64,000 nt of DNA, taken from contig JBIQHF010000002.1 in NCBI GenBank assembly GCA_044508675.1, positions 124,001 through 188,000 of the forward strand. The letters run 5' to 3'. The position numbers and the translations under genes were made by a program. The notes beneath the pieces are model-generated. The model searched no databases and had not been told where the DNA came from. It saw only the letters and a list, made by a program, of their open reading frames with translations. This document shows, in pieces, positions 42,688-52,404 of the stretch. The stretch comes from Raineyella sp044508675. GTDB taxonomy: Bacteria; Actinomycetota; Actinomycetes; Propionibacteriales; Propionibacteriaceae. The stretch's first letter is position 1. Each line of letters starts with the position of its first letter.

Positions 42688-45600
42688 TTCTGGTCCCCTC
42701 CGTCGGTCACCAGGTCGGCGAGCTCGGTGATCATCGCGGCCGGCGGGTCCCAGGCGAACACCCCGCACGGGCTTCCCCCCACGACCGGGGTGCGTGGGCC
42801 GGCCATCCCACGCACGAACAGGTAGCGGATCCCGCCCAGGTGCCGCTCGGGCCGGTAGCCGGGCATCCGCCAGGCCAGGAACCGGTGCAGCGCCACCGAG
42901 TACAGCAACGCCTGCAGCGGGTAGTGGGCCGCCATCATCGCCTCGGCGAGCCGGTCCGGAGTGTACGCCGCCAGTGGCAGGGGGGCCTCGCCGGCCGGTG
43001 GCCCCAACCGGTTGGTCTTGTAGTCGACCACCACGAAGCGCGGATCGGGGCCCGGCACCCGCAGCACCGCATCGATGCTGCCGGTCAGGAACCCGCGCAG
43101 GACCTGGTCGCCCAGCTCCGGCTCGCGCAACTGGGCCGCGTACGCCGCCAGCGGGTCCGAGGGGGCCAGATGCCGGTCCAGGCAGTCGGCGATGTCGGCT
43201 ACCGCTCCGGAGCGGCCCGGATGGTCCCCCCCGCCGAGCGGCAGCTCGAAGTCCAGCTCGTTGAGCCGGTCGCGGGCAGGGATGTCGGCCAGCGAGAGGT
43301 CGGCCAGGTCGCTGCCGAGCGGGGTGCGGATCGCCGCGTCGAGCGCGGTGGTGAGCAGGCCGGGGTCGAGGTCGTCGACCGGGGTACGGGAGGCCAGGTC
43401 CGTGACGATCCCGGCCAGCGCCGGACCTGTCGGGGACCACTCCTCCAGGGCTGCGTGCACCAGCGTGCCGAACCGTGCCCCGCCCGGGAGGTCGCTCCAC
43501 AGCGACGTGCCCAGGTCCGTTCCGGGGGTCGTGGCCGTGGCGAGGTCCACGCTCGGCTCGTCACCGGCCCCCGGGTCCTCGGCGGGGACGCCGTGGGGCT
43601 CGGCGTGTTGGGCGGCGGTCAGCCCGGAGTAGGACGTACGTCGCCAGTCGGTGTCGATCGGCCGGTCGAGCCGGCGCAGCCGCACCGGGCAGTCGGGGAC
43701 CGGGCGCTCCAGCGGCTCGATCGGGACCGGGTCGGCATCGACGTACGAGACGGTGACCCCGGCCAGTGTGGGCGGCTCGGCCGCACCCGTGACCGGCACC
43801 TGGGCCGGTAGCGAACCGTCGGCTTCGCGCGCCCCGAACAGCGCCCGGTGCAGGGGGGACTCGGGGGCGTACCGGCCCTGCGGCGCCCACCAGGCCACGA
43901 CCTGGGAGCTGGCCCGGGTCATCGCCACGTAGAGCAGCCTCAGGTCCTCGCCAGCCTCTTCCTCCAGAGCGATTCCGTGGCGGGCCGCCGTGGACGCCTC
44001 GTGCTCGCCACCGACGTCGACCAACCGGTCCCCGGCCCGGTCGTGGACGGTGAAGGCGGCAGGGATGTCACTGCGGCGCCGGCTGCGGGGCTTCTGGTCG
44101 GACACGTCCGGCAGCAGCACGATGGGGAACTCGAGGCCCTTGGCGGAGTGGATGGTGAGCACCTGGACCGCCTCGGTCTCGGTCTCCAGCCGCAGGGCCT
44201 GCTCGTCGTCGCCGGAACGGGCGGCGGCTGCCTGCCGGTCCAGCCAGCCGACCAGCTCGCGGGGCGCCAGGTGCTGCCCGGTCTCGGCCCGGTGCAGCAG
44301 CTGCCCGACATGGCGCAGGTCGGTGATCTGTCGTTCGGAGCCGGTCCGTCCGATCGAGGAGGCGGCCAGATGGCCCTCGCTCAGGGCGGCCTCGAGCACC
44401 GCGGCGATCCCGTGGCGCTCCCACAGTCGGGCCCAGCTGCGGACCCGGATGAACAGGCCCGCCACGGCATCCTCGTCGGCACGGATCAGGTCCTCGAGGC
44501 TCCAACCGACGAACGGGCCGAGGGCCAGCCGGTGCACCGCGGCCGACTGCGGGTCGATCAGGGTGGTCAGCAGTTCGTGCCAGTGGGATGCTGCGGGGGA
44601 GCGCAGCACGCTGTCGGCCCCGTTCACCACCGAGGTGATGCCGTGCGCGGCGAGCCGGTCGGCCACCTGCTCGGCCGCCTTGTTGTACCGGACCAGCACC
44701 GCGATGTCGGAGGGCAGCACGGGGCGCGGTCCGTGCCCGTCGTCGAGGGTGGTCCCGTCGGTCAGCAGCCGGGACACCACGGCCACGACGTCGTCGCGGA
44801 TCCGGTCGCGCTGGGACCAGACGTACTCGTACTGCTTCCTCACCACCCGCAGCGAGACGCCCGGGGCCGGGGTCCCGACCGGGTCGAGCAGGCGCGTGCC
44901 CTGGTGCTGGGCCACCACCGGGCCGACGGTGATGTCGGGGTCGCCGAGTGCGGTACCGCCCAGGATCGAGGAGATCCCGCGCACGACCGGCTGGTCCGAA
45001 CGCCAGTTGGTGCTCAGTGTGAGGCGCCGGTCGGCCTCCCGGGCCGCGGCCAGATAGGTCTGGACGTCGCCGCCACGGAAGGCGTAGATCGCCTGCTTGG
45101 GATCGCCGATCAGGTACAGGTCGCTGTGGTGGTGGAAGGCCGTCCGCAGGATCTGCCACTGCCCCGGGTCGGTGTCCTGGAACTCGTCGACCATCACCAA
45201 CCGGTAGGTGTCGCGCAGCCGGGCGGCCGTCGCCTCGCCGTTGACCGGATCGAGCAGCGCGGTGACCAGCTGGCCGATCAGGTCGTCGTACATGTAGTGG
45301 TCACCGGCGCGCATCCGGCGCTCGAACTCCTGGCGCGCCCGCGCCGCGAACTCGACCCGCTCGGCGGCGATCGGGTTCTCGGCAGGATCGGGGACCAGAG
45401 CAGCGGTGCGGTTGCCGACGGCTGCACGCACGATCCGGCCGGCCGCCTCCCGGGTGAACGGCGGGGTCGCCGTGGCGTCCCGGTAACGGGACAGGAAGAG
45501 GTCGTCGGTGACGGCCTCGATCAGCGCGGAGTGGTCGGCGAGCAGCGCGGCATCGGGGCAACGGGCCGACAGCAGCCCGAGCCGGGCCAGCATCGAGCCG

Positions 45601-45995
45601 GCGAACTCGTGGATCGTGGCGATGGTGGCGGCGTCGAAGTCGGACAGCGCGGCGCGCAGCCGGGCGATGCTGATCGGCCGGCCGGTGCTGAACAGTGCCT
45701 GCAGGACTGGGTCATCCTCGGCCGGGCCGTCGGCCTGCAGCACCTCGAGCGTCTCCCGGATCCGTGATCGGACCCGGTCCCGCAGTTCTCGGGCCGCCTT
45801 GCGCGTGAACGTGATCAGCAGGATCGAGTGCAAGGGGGTGCCACGGGCGACGGACAGCACGACCAGGGAGGCGATGGTGTGCGTCTTGCCGGTGCCGGCG
45901 CTCGCCTCCAACAAGGTGGTGCCGGACGGCAGGTCCGCACTGAGGTCGAGCCGGCCGGTGCCGGGGGTGGCTGTGGGGGCAACGTCGGTCGTCAT
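42684..45995 (-). CDS. recB: Exodeoxyribonuclease V subunit RecB
   Basis: 1103 residues: 3'-5' helicase and nuclease of RecBCD. The motor has LLEASAGTGKTHTIASL, VMVDEFQDTDPGQWQIL, LIGDPKQAIYAFRGGD and LTIHSAKGLEFPIV; the nuclease domain has the catalytic VVDYKTNRLG. ATG 45995 overlaps the recC stop (ATGA). The frame stays open upstream but the extension is just the other strand of recC and has no family similarity. Confidence 0.96.
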   Translation of the reverse strand: MTTDVAPTATPGTGRLDLSADLPSGTTLLEASAGTGKTHTIASLVVLSVARGTPLHSILLITFTRKAARELRDRVRSRIRETLEVLQADGPAEDDPVLQALFSTGRPISIARLRAALSDFDAATIATIHEFAGSMLARLGLLSARCPDAALLADHSALIEAVTDDLFLSRYRDATATPPFTREAAGRIVRAAVGNRTAALVPDPAENPIAAERVEFAARARQEFERRMRAGDHYMYDDLIGQLVTALLDPVNGEATAARLRDTYRLVMVDEFQDTDPGQWQILRTAFHHHSDLYLIGDPKQAIYAFRGGDVQTYLAAAREADRRLTLSTNWRSDQPVVRGISSILGGTALGDPDITVGPVVAQHQGTRLLDPVGTPAPGVSLRVVRKQYEYVWSQRDRIRDDVVAVVSRLLTDGTTLDDGHGPRPVLPSDIAVLVRYNKAAEQVADRLAAHGITSVVNGADSVLRSPAASHWHELLTTLIDPQSAAVHRLALGPFVGWSLEDLIRADEDAVAGLFIRVRSWARLWERHGIAAVLEAALSEGHLAASSIGRTGSERQITDLRHVGQLLHRAETGQHLAPRELVGWLDRQAAAARSGDDEQALRLETETEAVQVLTIHSAKGLEFPIVLLPDVSDQKPRSRRRSDIPAAFTVHDRAGDRLVDVGGEHEASTAARHGIALEEEAGEDLRLLYVAMTRASSQVVAWWAPQGRYAPESPLHRALFGAREADGSLPAQVPVTGAAEPPTLAGVTVSYVDADPVPIEPLERPVPDCPVRLRRLDRPIDTDWRRTSYSGLTAAQHAEPHGVPAEDPGAGDEPSVDLATATTPGTDLGTSLWSDLPGGARFGTLVHAALEEWSPTGPALAGIVTDLASRTPVDDLDPGLLTTALDAAIRTPLGSDLADLSLADIPARDRLNELDFELPLGGGDHPGRSGAVADIADCLDRHLAPSDPLAAYAAQLREPELGDQVLRGFLTGSIDAVLRVPGPDPRFVVVDYKTNRLGPPAGEAPLPLAAYTPDRLAEAMMAAHYPLQALLYSVALHRFLAWRMPGYRPERHLGGIRYLFVRGMAGPRTPVVGGSPCGVFAWDPPAAMITELADLVTDGGDQK

Positions 45996-48900
45996 GCTCG
46001 GTCCTCCGCCTGCTCGATGGGTGCCCACAGTCCGCGGGCCAGATCGGCCATCCAACTCGGTTCGTCTCCGATCGCCGGCAGGGTCGAGGGTCGTTGTGCC
46101 CGGACCAGGTCGGCGAGGTCGGGACCCCACAGCAGTTGCCAGTTGGGGTCGCACTCCTGCCGCCATTCCCGGCTGAGCTGGCGATGGCCCCACAGCTCCG
46201 ATCCGTGGGTGCCGGGGCGTACCGAGGCAGCGAGCAGTGATCCGGTCTTCAGCGGCAACGGCAGGGGCGTGGTAAGTCCAGCGGTGGCGATCTGCACCCA
46301 CCGGTCGAGCAGGAAGACCGCGGTCCCGGGGTCGGGTGCGCTGAGTCGGACGTGGTCATTGCGGCCGATCAGGTGGGCCCGGGGACGATCGGGCCCGCCC
46401 GCTGCCGCCAGAGCAAGCAGGTCGAACCAGCCGAGCAGCCGGTGGCGTGGGCCGATCCGCCCGTAGGCGATGGACACCACCGCCCGGCCGCGCAGGGTGA
46501 TGTCGGCGTTCAGGACCAGCCCGGACGGCAGCGGCACCCGTACGTGGCGGGTGACGGGCGCCTCCGCGCACAGGGGTGCCGCCTCGCGCAGGATCCGGTC
46601 GACGCTGCCCCGGACGGTGGCCAGGGCGTCGCGGCCGGCCGCGCTGGGCGGCAGGGCGCCGCGCAGTTGCTCGGCCCGCAGCGCGTCCTCCAGCAGGTCG
46701 CCGCGCAGGGTGGCTTGCAGGACGCGGTTGCCGACGTTCCACACGTCCAGCCCGTCCATCTCGAGCGGGATCGCGTCGGGCCTCTCGTCCCTGTCGCTCC
46801 ACAGTGTGAACCCGGCCCGCCGACGCAGGAAGGTGCGGGCGGGATGGGCCATCACGTCGAGGACCTCCGCCAAGGGGGCGACGTCCCCCTCCCAGGACCA
46901 GTCGGGCACGTCGAGCCGCTGCGCCAGGGGGCCGTCGGGGCCGGCCACCCGGGAAGGCGTCGTCTGCAGCAGGGTGGTGGCTGCGGCGGCGGACGAGGGG
47001 TCGAATCCGGACAGCGCCGAGGCGCGGTACGGCGCCCGGTCCGGGTCACCGAACGCCGTGGGCGCGTACGGCTGCAGCGGGTGGTGCGCGACCAGTGCCG
47101 TGGCCGGCGTCTGGCCGTCGGGCAGCTCGACCACCGAATCCAGGTGGTCGAGGAGCTCGGCGACGACGGAGGCGGGCGGGCGGTGCTCCCCGGTCCGCGG
47201 ATCAGCGCCGGTCCACAGCAGCACCAGGTGCTGGCGGGCCGACCGGACCAGGTCGAGGAACTGCTGGCGGTCATGGTGCCGGGGGCCGGGCTCGTCCGGG
47301 CGGGGCTGCAGGTCGATGATGTTGTCGCCGTCGACCCGCTCCGGGCGTGGCAGCAGGCCGTCGTCGAGCCCGACCATGCACACGACCCGGTGCGGGACGT
47401 GACGGGCCGGCCACAGCGAGCAGACCGTGATGGCCCCGGACCGGAACGCTGACCGGGGGAGCCGGCCCCGGGCGGCCTCCTCGAGCAGGGTCAACAGGTC
47501 GTCCGCCTCGACCGGTGGTGCGTCCGCTGGGGCGGCGTCGACGATGGCGGCCAGGACCTCCCAGGCGTGGTCGAGCTGCCAGGCCTGGTCGGGGTCAGGG
47601 GTCATCAGCCCCTCGATGGCGTCCCGGCAGATCCGGGCCCACTCGGCCGGGGGGTGTGCCGTTCCGGCCTCGCGCGCCAGTCGGATCAGGCGGGCCATCA
47701 GCTCGGCGACGGCGCCGATGACCTCGATGTCGGAGGACCCGACGTCGTCGAGCGGCAGCGCGCTGCGCAGGGCATGGGAGCCCTCCTCACTCATCGCGAC
47801 CCCGACCAGCATCCGGTTGAGCCCGGCCAGCCAGGTGTTCGCGTTCAGGCCGTCGAGACTGAACCTGCTGCGATGGGCCAGGTTCATCCCCCACCGGACG
47901 CCGGCCCGGGTGACCAGGTCCGCGGCACGGCTGGTCCCGTCCTCGTCCAGGCCGAAACGGCGGGCCACCGGGTCGGCGGCGAGGAAGGAGAGCAGTCGGC
48001 TGGCCTCGGCGCGACCGCGCCCCAGGCGCAGGGCGTCGACCAGGCAGCCGAGCAGGGCGTTGTGGTCACGCAGGGCGGGATCGGCGAACCGTACCGGGAG
48101 CCGGCGTGCCGGGTGCCCGGGGTGTCCCGGCAGGTCGACCGGCATCAGGGCCGCCTCCAGCACCGGGAACAGGGCCGGGTCGGCGACCGCGACGAGGATG
48201 TCGCGCGGCTCCAGCGTCGGGTCGTCGTCGAGCAGCCCGCAGAGCACGTCGCGCAACACTTCGGCCTGCCGCTCGGAACCGTGACAGGAGTGCAGCGAGA
48301 TGCTGTCGTCGCTGCCGGCGAGCTGCTCCGGGTGGCCCGGGGAACCGGCGGACAGGTCGTCGCGCAGCCGGTCCAGCAGCGTACGGCGGTCCGAGTGGGG
48401 CGGGGGGAGCGGCTCCACCGGCAGTCCGGCGGCGGCCAGCCGGTCGAACGTGAAGGCGGACTCCCGGTCCTGGCCCTCCAGCAGCGGGTGCTCGCGGCCA
48501 TCGGTCAGGCCGGGCAGCCACACATGCACCCCATGCCGGGTCGCCAGTGCCCCGAGCAGGTCGATCTCGGTCGCGGTGAGGGGGCCGGGGGCCCACAGGT
48601 GGACATCGGACGGGACGCCTTCCACAGCCGCACCGGCCAGGGCGCTGCGGGCCGGCTCGATCCGGGCGACCGGGTCCAGCACCGTCGAGGTGACTGGGTG
48701 CGACTGCAGGGCCCGCCACAGCATCGGCTGCCAGGCCAGCTCGGCCGGCACCCCGTTGTCGTCGCCCTGCGACCAGTGCTGCAGCAGCTCGGGACGGCGT
48801 TGCGCGTAGTCCAGCAACAGGTCGGTGGCATGGCGGGCCAACCACACCGGCTGGCCGGGGGTCGGGCCGGTCTGCCAGGTCGCGAGCGAGGTCCCGGCCC

Positions 48901-49234
48901 ACCGGTCCGGGTGGTTGATCTCGGCCAGGACGTGCCAGATCAGCCGGTCCGGGTGCCAGGGATCGGTGTCCGCGTCGATCCCCGCGGCCCGGCAGACGGT
49001 CGCCCGAAGCCAGGGGCGGAACCCCGGCATCGCGATGCCGGCGGAGACACCCAGCCTGCGGGTCAGCCGGTGCGCCAGCCAGCGTTGCGTCCCGGGCCCC
49101 TCACAGGTGACCAGGAGCTCGTCGAAGACGTCCGAGGGTGCGCACGCGAAGTGCTCGGCCAGCGCGTCCGCGACCGCTTCGGCATCTGCCGCCGCATGGA
49201 CGGTCGGTCGGGCGGTCGTTGCACTGTTCCCCAT
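45992..49234 (-). CDS. recC: Exodeoxyribonuclease V subunit RecC
   Basis: 1080 residues from ATG 49234. A catalytically dead helicase-like subunit that scans for Chi in E. coli. Recognised by RecC features (VWLARHATDLLLDYAQRRPE, VHLWAPGPLTATEIDLLGAL, CMVGLDDGLLPRPERVDGDN) and by its place before recB. ATG 49234 is preferred over ATG 49267 because a TAGAGT -10 element (49250 to 49245 on this strand) sits ten bases upstream, and conserved sequence begins soon after; 49267 has a fair AGGA site but would need another promoter. It is divergent from uvrD2. Confidence 0.92.
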   Translation of the reverse strand: MGNSATTARPTVHAAADAEAVADALAEHFACAPSDVFDELLVTCEGPGTQRWLAHRLTRRLGVSAGIAMPGFRPWLRATVCRAAGIDADTDPWHPDRLIWHVLAEINHPDRWAGTSLATWQTGPTPGQPVWLARHATDLLLDYAQRRPELLQHWSQGDDNGVPAELAWQPMLWRALQSHPVTSTVLDPVARIEPARSALAGAAVEGVPSDVHLWAPGPLTATEIDLLGALATRHGVHVWLPGLTDGREHPLLEGQDRESAFTFDRLAAAGLPVEPLPPPHSDRRTLLDRLRDDLSAGSPGHPEQLAGSDDSISLHSCHGSERQAEVLRDVLCGLLDDDPTLEPRDILVAVADPALFPVLEAALMPVDLPGHPGHPARRLPVRFADPALRDHNALLGCLVDALRLGRGRAEASRLLSFLAADPVARRFGLDEDGTSRAADLVTRAGVRWGMNLAHRSRFSLDGLNANTWLAGLNRMLVGVAMSEEGSHALRSALPLDDVGSSDIEVIGAVAELMARLIRLAREAGTAHPPAEWARICRDAIEGLMTPDPDQAWQLDHAWEVLAAIVDAAPADAPPVEADDLLTLLEEAARGRLPRSAFRSGAITVCSLWPARHVPHRVVCMVGLDDGLLPRPERVDGDNIIDLQPRPDEPGPRHHDRQQFLDLVRSARQHLVLLWTGADPRTGEHRPPASVVAELLDHLDSVVELPDGQTPATALVAHHPLQPYAPTAFGDPDRAPYRASALSGFDPSSAAAATTLLQTTPSRVAGPDGPLAQRLDVPDWSWEGDVAPLAEVLDVMAHPARTFLRRRAGFTLWSDRDERPDAIPLEMDGLDVWNVGNRVLQATLRGDLLEDALRAEQLRGALPPSAAGRDALATVRGSVDRILREAAPLCAEAPVTRHVRVPLPSGLVLNADITLRGRAVVSIAYGRIGPRHRLLGWFDLLALAAAGGPDRPRAHLIGRNDHVRLSAPDPGTAVFLLDRWVQIATAGLTTPLPLPLKTGSLLAASVRPGTHGSELWGHRQLSREWRQECDPNWQLLWGPDLADLVRAQRPSTLPAIGDEPSWMADLARGLWAPIEQAEDRA

Positions 49235-49244
49235 AGTGGCCACC

Positions 49245-49250
49245 ACTCTA
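49245..49250 (-). promoter_or_regulatory. -10 element of recC, near-leaderless
   Basis: TAGAGT on the minus strand, ten bases before ATG 49234. It mirrors the uvrD2 -10 element at 49278-49283: both are embedded in CCTAGAGTG. Confidence 0.5.
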
Positions 49251-49277
49251 GGGGAGGGGTCTGTCATCGCGGCGTCC

Positions 49278-49283
49278 TAGAGT
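49278..49283 (+). promoter_or_regulatory. Leaderless-type -10 element of uvrD2, possible PafBC promoter
   Basis: TAGAGT ends seven bases before ATG 49291. Eight bases upstream of it is CTGTCATCG, which matches six of nine positions of the RecA-NDp consensus TTGTCRGTG at the required N8 spacing. Confidence 0.45.
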
Positions 49284-49290
49284 GAGAGCC

Positions 49291-51411
49291 ATGCCTGCCT
49301 CCTTGACCCCCGAGCTGCCCCCGGCAGAATCACTGCTGGAGCACCTGGACCCCGAGCAGCGTGCCGTGGCCACCAGTCTCACCGGACCGGTTGCGGTGAT
49401 CGCCGGCGCCGGCACCGGCAAGACGCGGGCGATCACCCACCGGATCGCGTATGGGGTCGCTGTCGGGGCGTACGCACCCACCCAGGTGCTGGCCGTGACG
49501 TTCACGAACCGGGCCGCCGGGGAGATGCGGGCCCGGCTGCAGCAGCTCGGTGCCCGCGGGGTGCAGGCCAGGACGTTCCACTCCGCCGCGCTGCGGCAGG
49601 CGCAGTACTTCTGGCCCCGGGCGTACGGTCGGCCGCTGCCGGGGCTGGTGCAGAACCGCTACGGCATGGTGGTCGAGGCGGCCCGCCGGCTGCGGATCGA
49701 GACCGACCAGGGCACGGTCCGCGACCTGCTCGGCGAGATCGGTTGGGCGAAGGTGTCCAATGCGGACGCCGACGACTACCCGGCGGTGGCGCGTCGGCTC
49801 AAGCGGGAGGTCTCCGGACTCGAGCCGGAGACGATCGCCCGCGTCTTCGCCGGCTACGAGCGGCTCAAGGCCGATGCCGGGGTGATCGACTTCGAGGACA
49901 TCCTGCTGTGCTGCGCCGCCCTGCTGGTCGAGAACGACACGATCGCCGACGAGGTGCGCCGCACCTATCGCCACCTGGTCGTCGATGAGTACCAGGACGT
50001 GTCACCCCTGCAGGAGGCGCTGCTGGCGCTGTGGCGCGGCCCGTCCGAGGAGATCTGCGTGGTCGGCGATGCGGCGCAGACGATCCACTCGTTCGCCGGG
50101 GCACGCTCGGAGTACCTGACCGGCTTCACCCGTCGGTACCCCGACGCCAAGGTCGTCCGGCTGGTCCGGGACTACCGTTCGACCCCCGAGGTCGTACGGG
50201 TCGCGAACCGGGTCATCGGGGCGGCCGGCCCCCAGGCACTCGTGGCCCAGCGCCCGAGTGGCCCCGAGCCCGTCTTCGCGGGAGCCAGTGACGAGGCCGA
50301 GGAGGCCGCCGGCATCGCCGCGTGGCTGTCGACGCTGGCCGACCAGGGTGTCGACTACCGGGAGATGGCGGTGTTGTTCCGGATCAACGCCCAGTCCTCG
50401 CAGGTCGAGCAGGCCCTGGACTCCGTGGGGATCCCGTACCTGGTCCGGGGGGCGGAGCGCTTCTACGACCGGGCCGAGGTCAAGCAGGGGATCGGGCTGC
50501 TCCGGGCCCAGTCGCGGGCGGTCGGCGACGAGGAGGTCGAGGTGCTCGACCAGGTCAAGGCCCTGCTGGAGCCGATCGGCTGGAGCCCGACCGCACCGAC
50601 CGGGACCGGGTCCCGCCGGGAGAAGTGGGAGTCCCTGGCGGCCCTGGTCGACCTGGCCCGCGACGTGCTTGCCGAGCAGCCCGACGCGACCCTGGTCGAC
50701 GTCGGTGACGTGCTGCAGGCGCGGGCTGCGGCGGACCACGCCCCGATCGCCCACGGGGTCACCCTGTCCACCTTCCACGCAGCCAAGGGGTTGGAGTGGG
50801 ATGCGGTCGCGCTGAGCGGTGTCCACGAGGGATCGGTGCCGTTCGCGCTCGCAACCAGCAAGGAGGAGCAGGAGGAGGAGCGTCGGCTGCTGTACGTGGG
50901 GGTCACCCGGGCCCGCGAGCACCTGCGGATCTCCTGGTCGCGCGCCCGCTCCGGCTCCAACGGGCGCCGGCGCCCGTCGAGGTTCCTGGACGGGGTGATG
51001 CCCCTGACCGAGGGGGCAGCCGCTGCGGGGAGCACCCGGAGCCGACGCCGCAGCACCTTGACCGCCACCTGTCGGGCCTGCGGCCGACCGCTCCACGATG
51101 CGGCAGAGCGCAAGCTGGGACACCACCACGACTGTCAGGTCGACTACGACGAGGCGACCGCCGATGCCCTGCGGCGGTGGCGCCGCCTGGAGGCGAAGAC
51201 CCAGGGCGTGCCCGCCTACGTGGTGTTCACCGATGCGACCCTGTTGGCGTTGGCGGAGCTCCGTCCGGCCGACCGGCGCGCACTGCTGGCGGTCAATGGC
51301 ATCCGGGAGAAGAAGGCCGACCGCTACGGCGAGGCGATCCTGCGCATCGTCGCAGATCCGACCATCATCGACGAGGACGGTGGCATCGAGGCGCCCGCCG
51401 AGCTGCTCTGA
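49291..51411 (+). CDS. uvrD2: ATP-dependent DNA helicase UvrD2
   Basis: 706 residues, SF1A 3'-5' helicase with a C-terminal HRDC domain. Motor motifs: GAGTGKTRAITHRIA, VVDEYQDVSPLQEALL, VVGDAAQTIHSFAGA and STFHAAKGLEWDAV. A metal-binding patch (CRACGRPLHDAAE, then HHHDC) links to HRDC (~615-690; VFTDATLLALAELRPADRR). UvrD2 is specific to Actinobacteria and essential in M. tuberculosis. ATG 49291 sits seven bases after a TAGAGT element. The 3' end overlaps the convergent ThiF-like gene by 88 bp. Confidence 0.95.
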   Translation: MPASLTPELPPAESLLEHLDPEQRAVATSLTGPVAVIAGAGTGKTRAITHRIAYGVAVGAYAPTQVLAVTFTNRAAGEMRARLQQLGARGVQARTFHSAALRQAQYFWPRAYGRPLPGLVQNRYGMVVEAARRLRIETDQGTVRDLLGEIGWAKVSNADADDYPAVARRLKREVSGLEPETIARVFAGYERLKADAGVIDFEDILLCCAALLVENDTIADEVRRTYRHLVVDEYQDVSPLQEALLALWRGPSEEICVVGDAAQTIHSFAGARSEYLTGFTRRYPDAKVVRLVRDYRSTPEVVRVANRVIGAAGPQALVAQRPSGPEPVFAGASDEAEEAAGIAAWLSTLADQGVDYREMAVLFRINAQSSQVEQALDSVGIPYLVRGAERFYDRAEVKQGIGLLRAQSRAVGDEEVEVLDQVKALLEPIGWSPTAPTGTGSRREKWESLAALVDLARDVLAEQPDATLVDVGDVLQARAAADHAPIAHGVTLSTFHAAKGLEWDAVALSGVHEGSVPFALATSKEEQEEERRLLYVGVTRAREHLRISWSRARSGSNGRRRPSRFLDGVMPLTEGAAAAGSTRSRRRSTLTATCRACGRPLHDAAERKLGHHHDCQVDYDEATADALRRWRRLEAKTQGVPAYVVFTDATLLALAELRPADRRALLAVNGIREKKADRYGEAILRIVADPTIIDEDGGIEAPAELL

Positions 51412-52355
51412 GCGCCCCAGCGGCAACCGCATTGCGGGTGCGGCCGCCACGCCCGCCAGCGCTGGCGCCAGTCCGGCACCCCCATTTCCACCGTCCGGTC
51501 GGCAAGGTCGGGCATACCGCCGCTGGTCCAGCAGGCGATCTGGGTCAGCAGGGTGGTCACTGCCCAGGGCGACAGGGCCGACGGGAAGTCCGCCCTGATC
51601 GTCGTGAGGGCGGCGCGCTGCTCCACCCAGGAGTCGTCGCGGGCCGCCCGAGCCAGGTCGGCGCAGGCCAGGCAGGACGTACGCCCGGGGATGACGAACG
51701 GGCCCAGGATGATACCGCCCGGACGTGGTCGAGCGACCACGTGCGGGTCGTCGCACCGCATGAGTGCGGCGATGTCCGCCGGGTCCACCTCCAACCGCCC
51801 GCTCAAGACGACGGTGGGCGTGCCCGGGGGCAGCGGTCGCCGGTCGAGGTGGTCGACGATCTGCAACCGGGCGAGCGCATCGTCGGGGTTCTCGCGTCGG
51901 TGGCGGACCTCCTGTGGGAAGGAGGAGGCCGGCCCTCGGGCGTCGACCACCTGCACTTCGGCGATCCCCGCGGCGAGCAATCCCAAGGCGATGTCCACCC
52001 CCAGAGGCATGTCTGCGACCACCCGCGCCACTCGTGTGCCGTCCAGCGGTCCGGCCGTCGGGCGGTCATCGACCAGCAGATGATGCCGCCCCAAGGCGTC
52101 CACGACGTTATCCACAGCTTCGGGGGTCATCGTGCACCGCCGGGCCAAGTCGTGGACGGTGTGCTCCCCGGTGAGCTCGCCGAGCAACCGCTTGGTGCCA
52201 TCGGGGGCGGCACGCAGGCGCAGACCGCGATCGGCGTCACAGCCGATCTGCAGGGTCCCGTCCCGCAGGGCCAGGATCGGCGTTCCGTCCAGCAGGCGGG
52301 GCCGTACGCACGGGTGTGCCGTGACAGCGGTCAGGGGCATGGGGTCTGTGCTCAT
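51324..52355 (-). CDS. ThiF/E1-like protein related to TOMM leader-binding cyclodehydratase partners (Rv3196-like)
   Basis: 343 residues. The N-terminal ~85 resemble a peptide-binding winged helix (LLGELTGEHTVHDLARRC), followed by a Rossmann-like E1 core (VARVVADMPLGVDIALGLLA, VVLSGRLEVDPADIAALM). Cysteines in SCLAC and PQCGC would form the C-terminal zinc site. The family is annotated as TOMM precursor leader-peptide binding or bacteriocin cyclodehydratase-like. No YcaO enzyme or precursor peptide is nearby, so a natural-product role is doubtful. It occupies the position of Rv3196 next to uvrD2. The last ~30 residues (Ser/Met-rich) overlap uvrD2 and may be non-conserved. Confidence 0.7.
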   Translation of the reverse strand: MSTDPMPLTAVTAHPCVRPRLLDGTPILALRDGTLQIGCDADRGLRLRAAPDGTKRLLGELTGEHTVHDLARRCTMTPEAVDNVVDALGRHHLLVDDRPTAGPLDGTRVARVVADMPLGVDIALGLLAAGIAEVQVVDARGPASSFPQEVRHRRENPDDALARLQIVDHLDRRPLPPGTPTVVLSGRLEVDPADIAALMRCDDPHVVARPRPGGIILGPFVIPGRTSCLACADLARAARDDSWVEQRAALTTIRADFPSALSPWAVTTLLTQIACWTSGGMPDLADRTVEMGVPDWRQRWRAWRPHPQCGCRWGAQSSSAGASMPPSSSMMVGSATMRRIASP

Positions 52356-52404
52356 GGACGAACTCTGGCCCGGGTTCCCCCGCGGTTCCACCTGATCCTG
52401 GCTC

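Noticed and set aside
43848..45767. 639-residue open frame on the plus strand opposite recB
   Set aside because: Long antisense frames are expected in high-GC coding DNA; it has no domain and lies fully over recB. The same applies to 1708-3345, 11349-12950, 15836-17638 and 18833-20419.
51324..52355. Thiazole/oxazole-modified peptide (TOMM) biosynthetic cluster
   Set aside because: Only the ThiF-like partner is present; no YcaO, dehydrogenase or precursor peptide in the neighbourhood.
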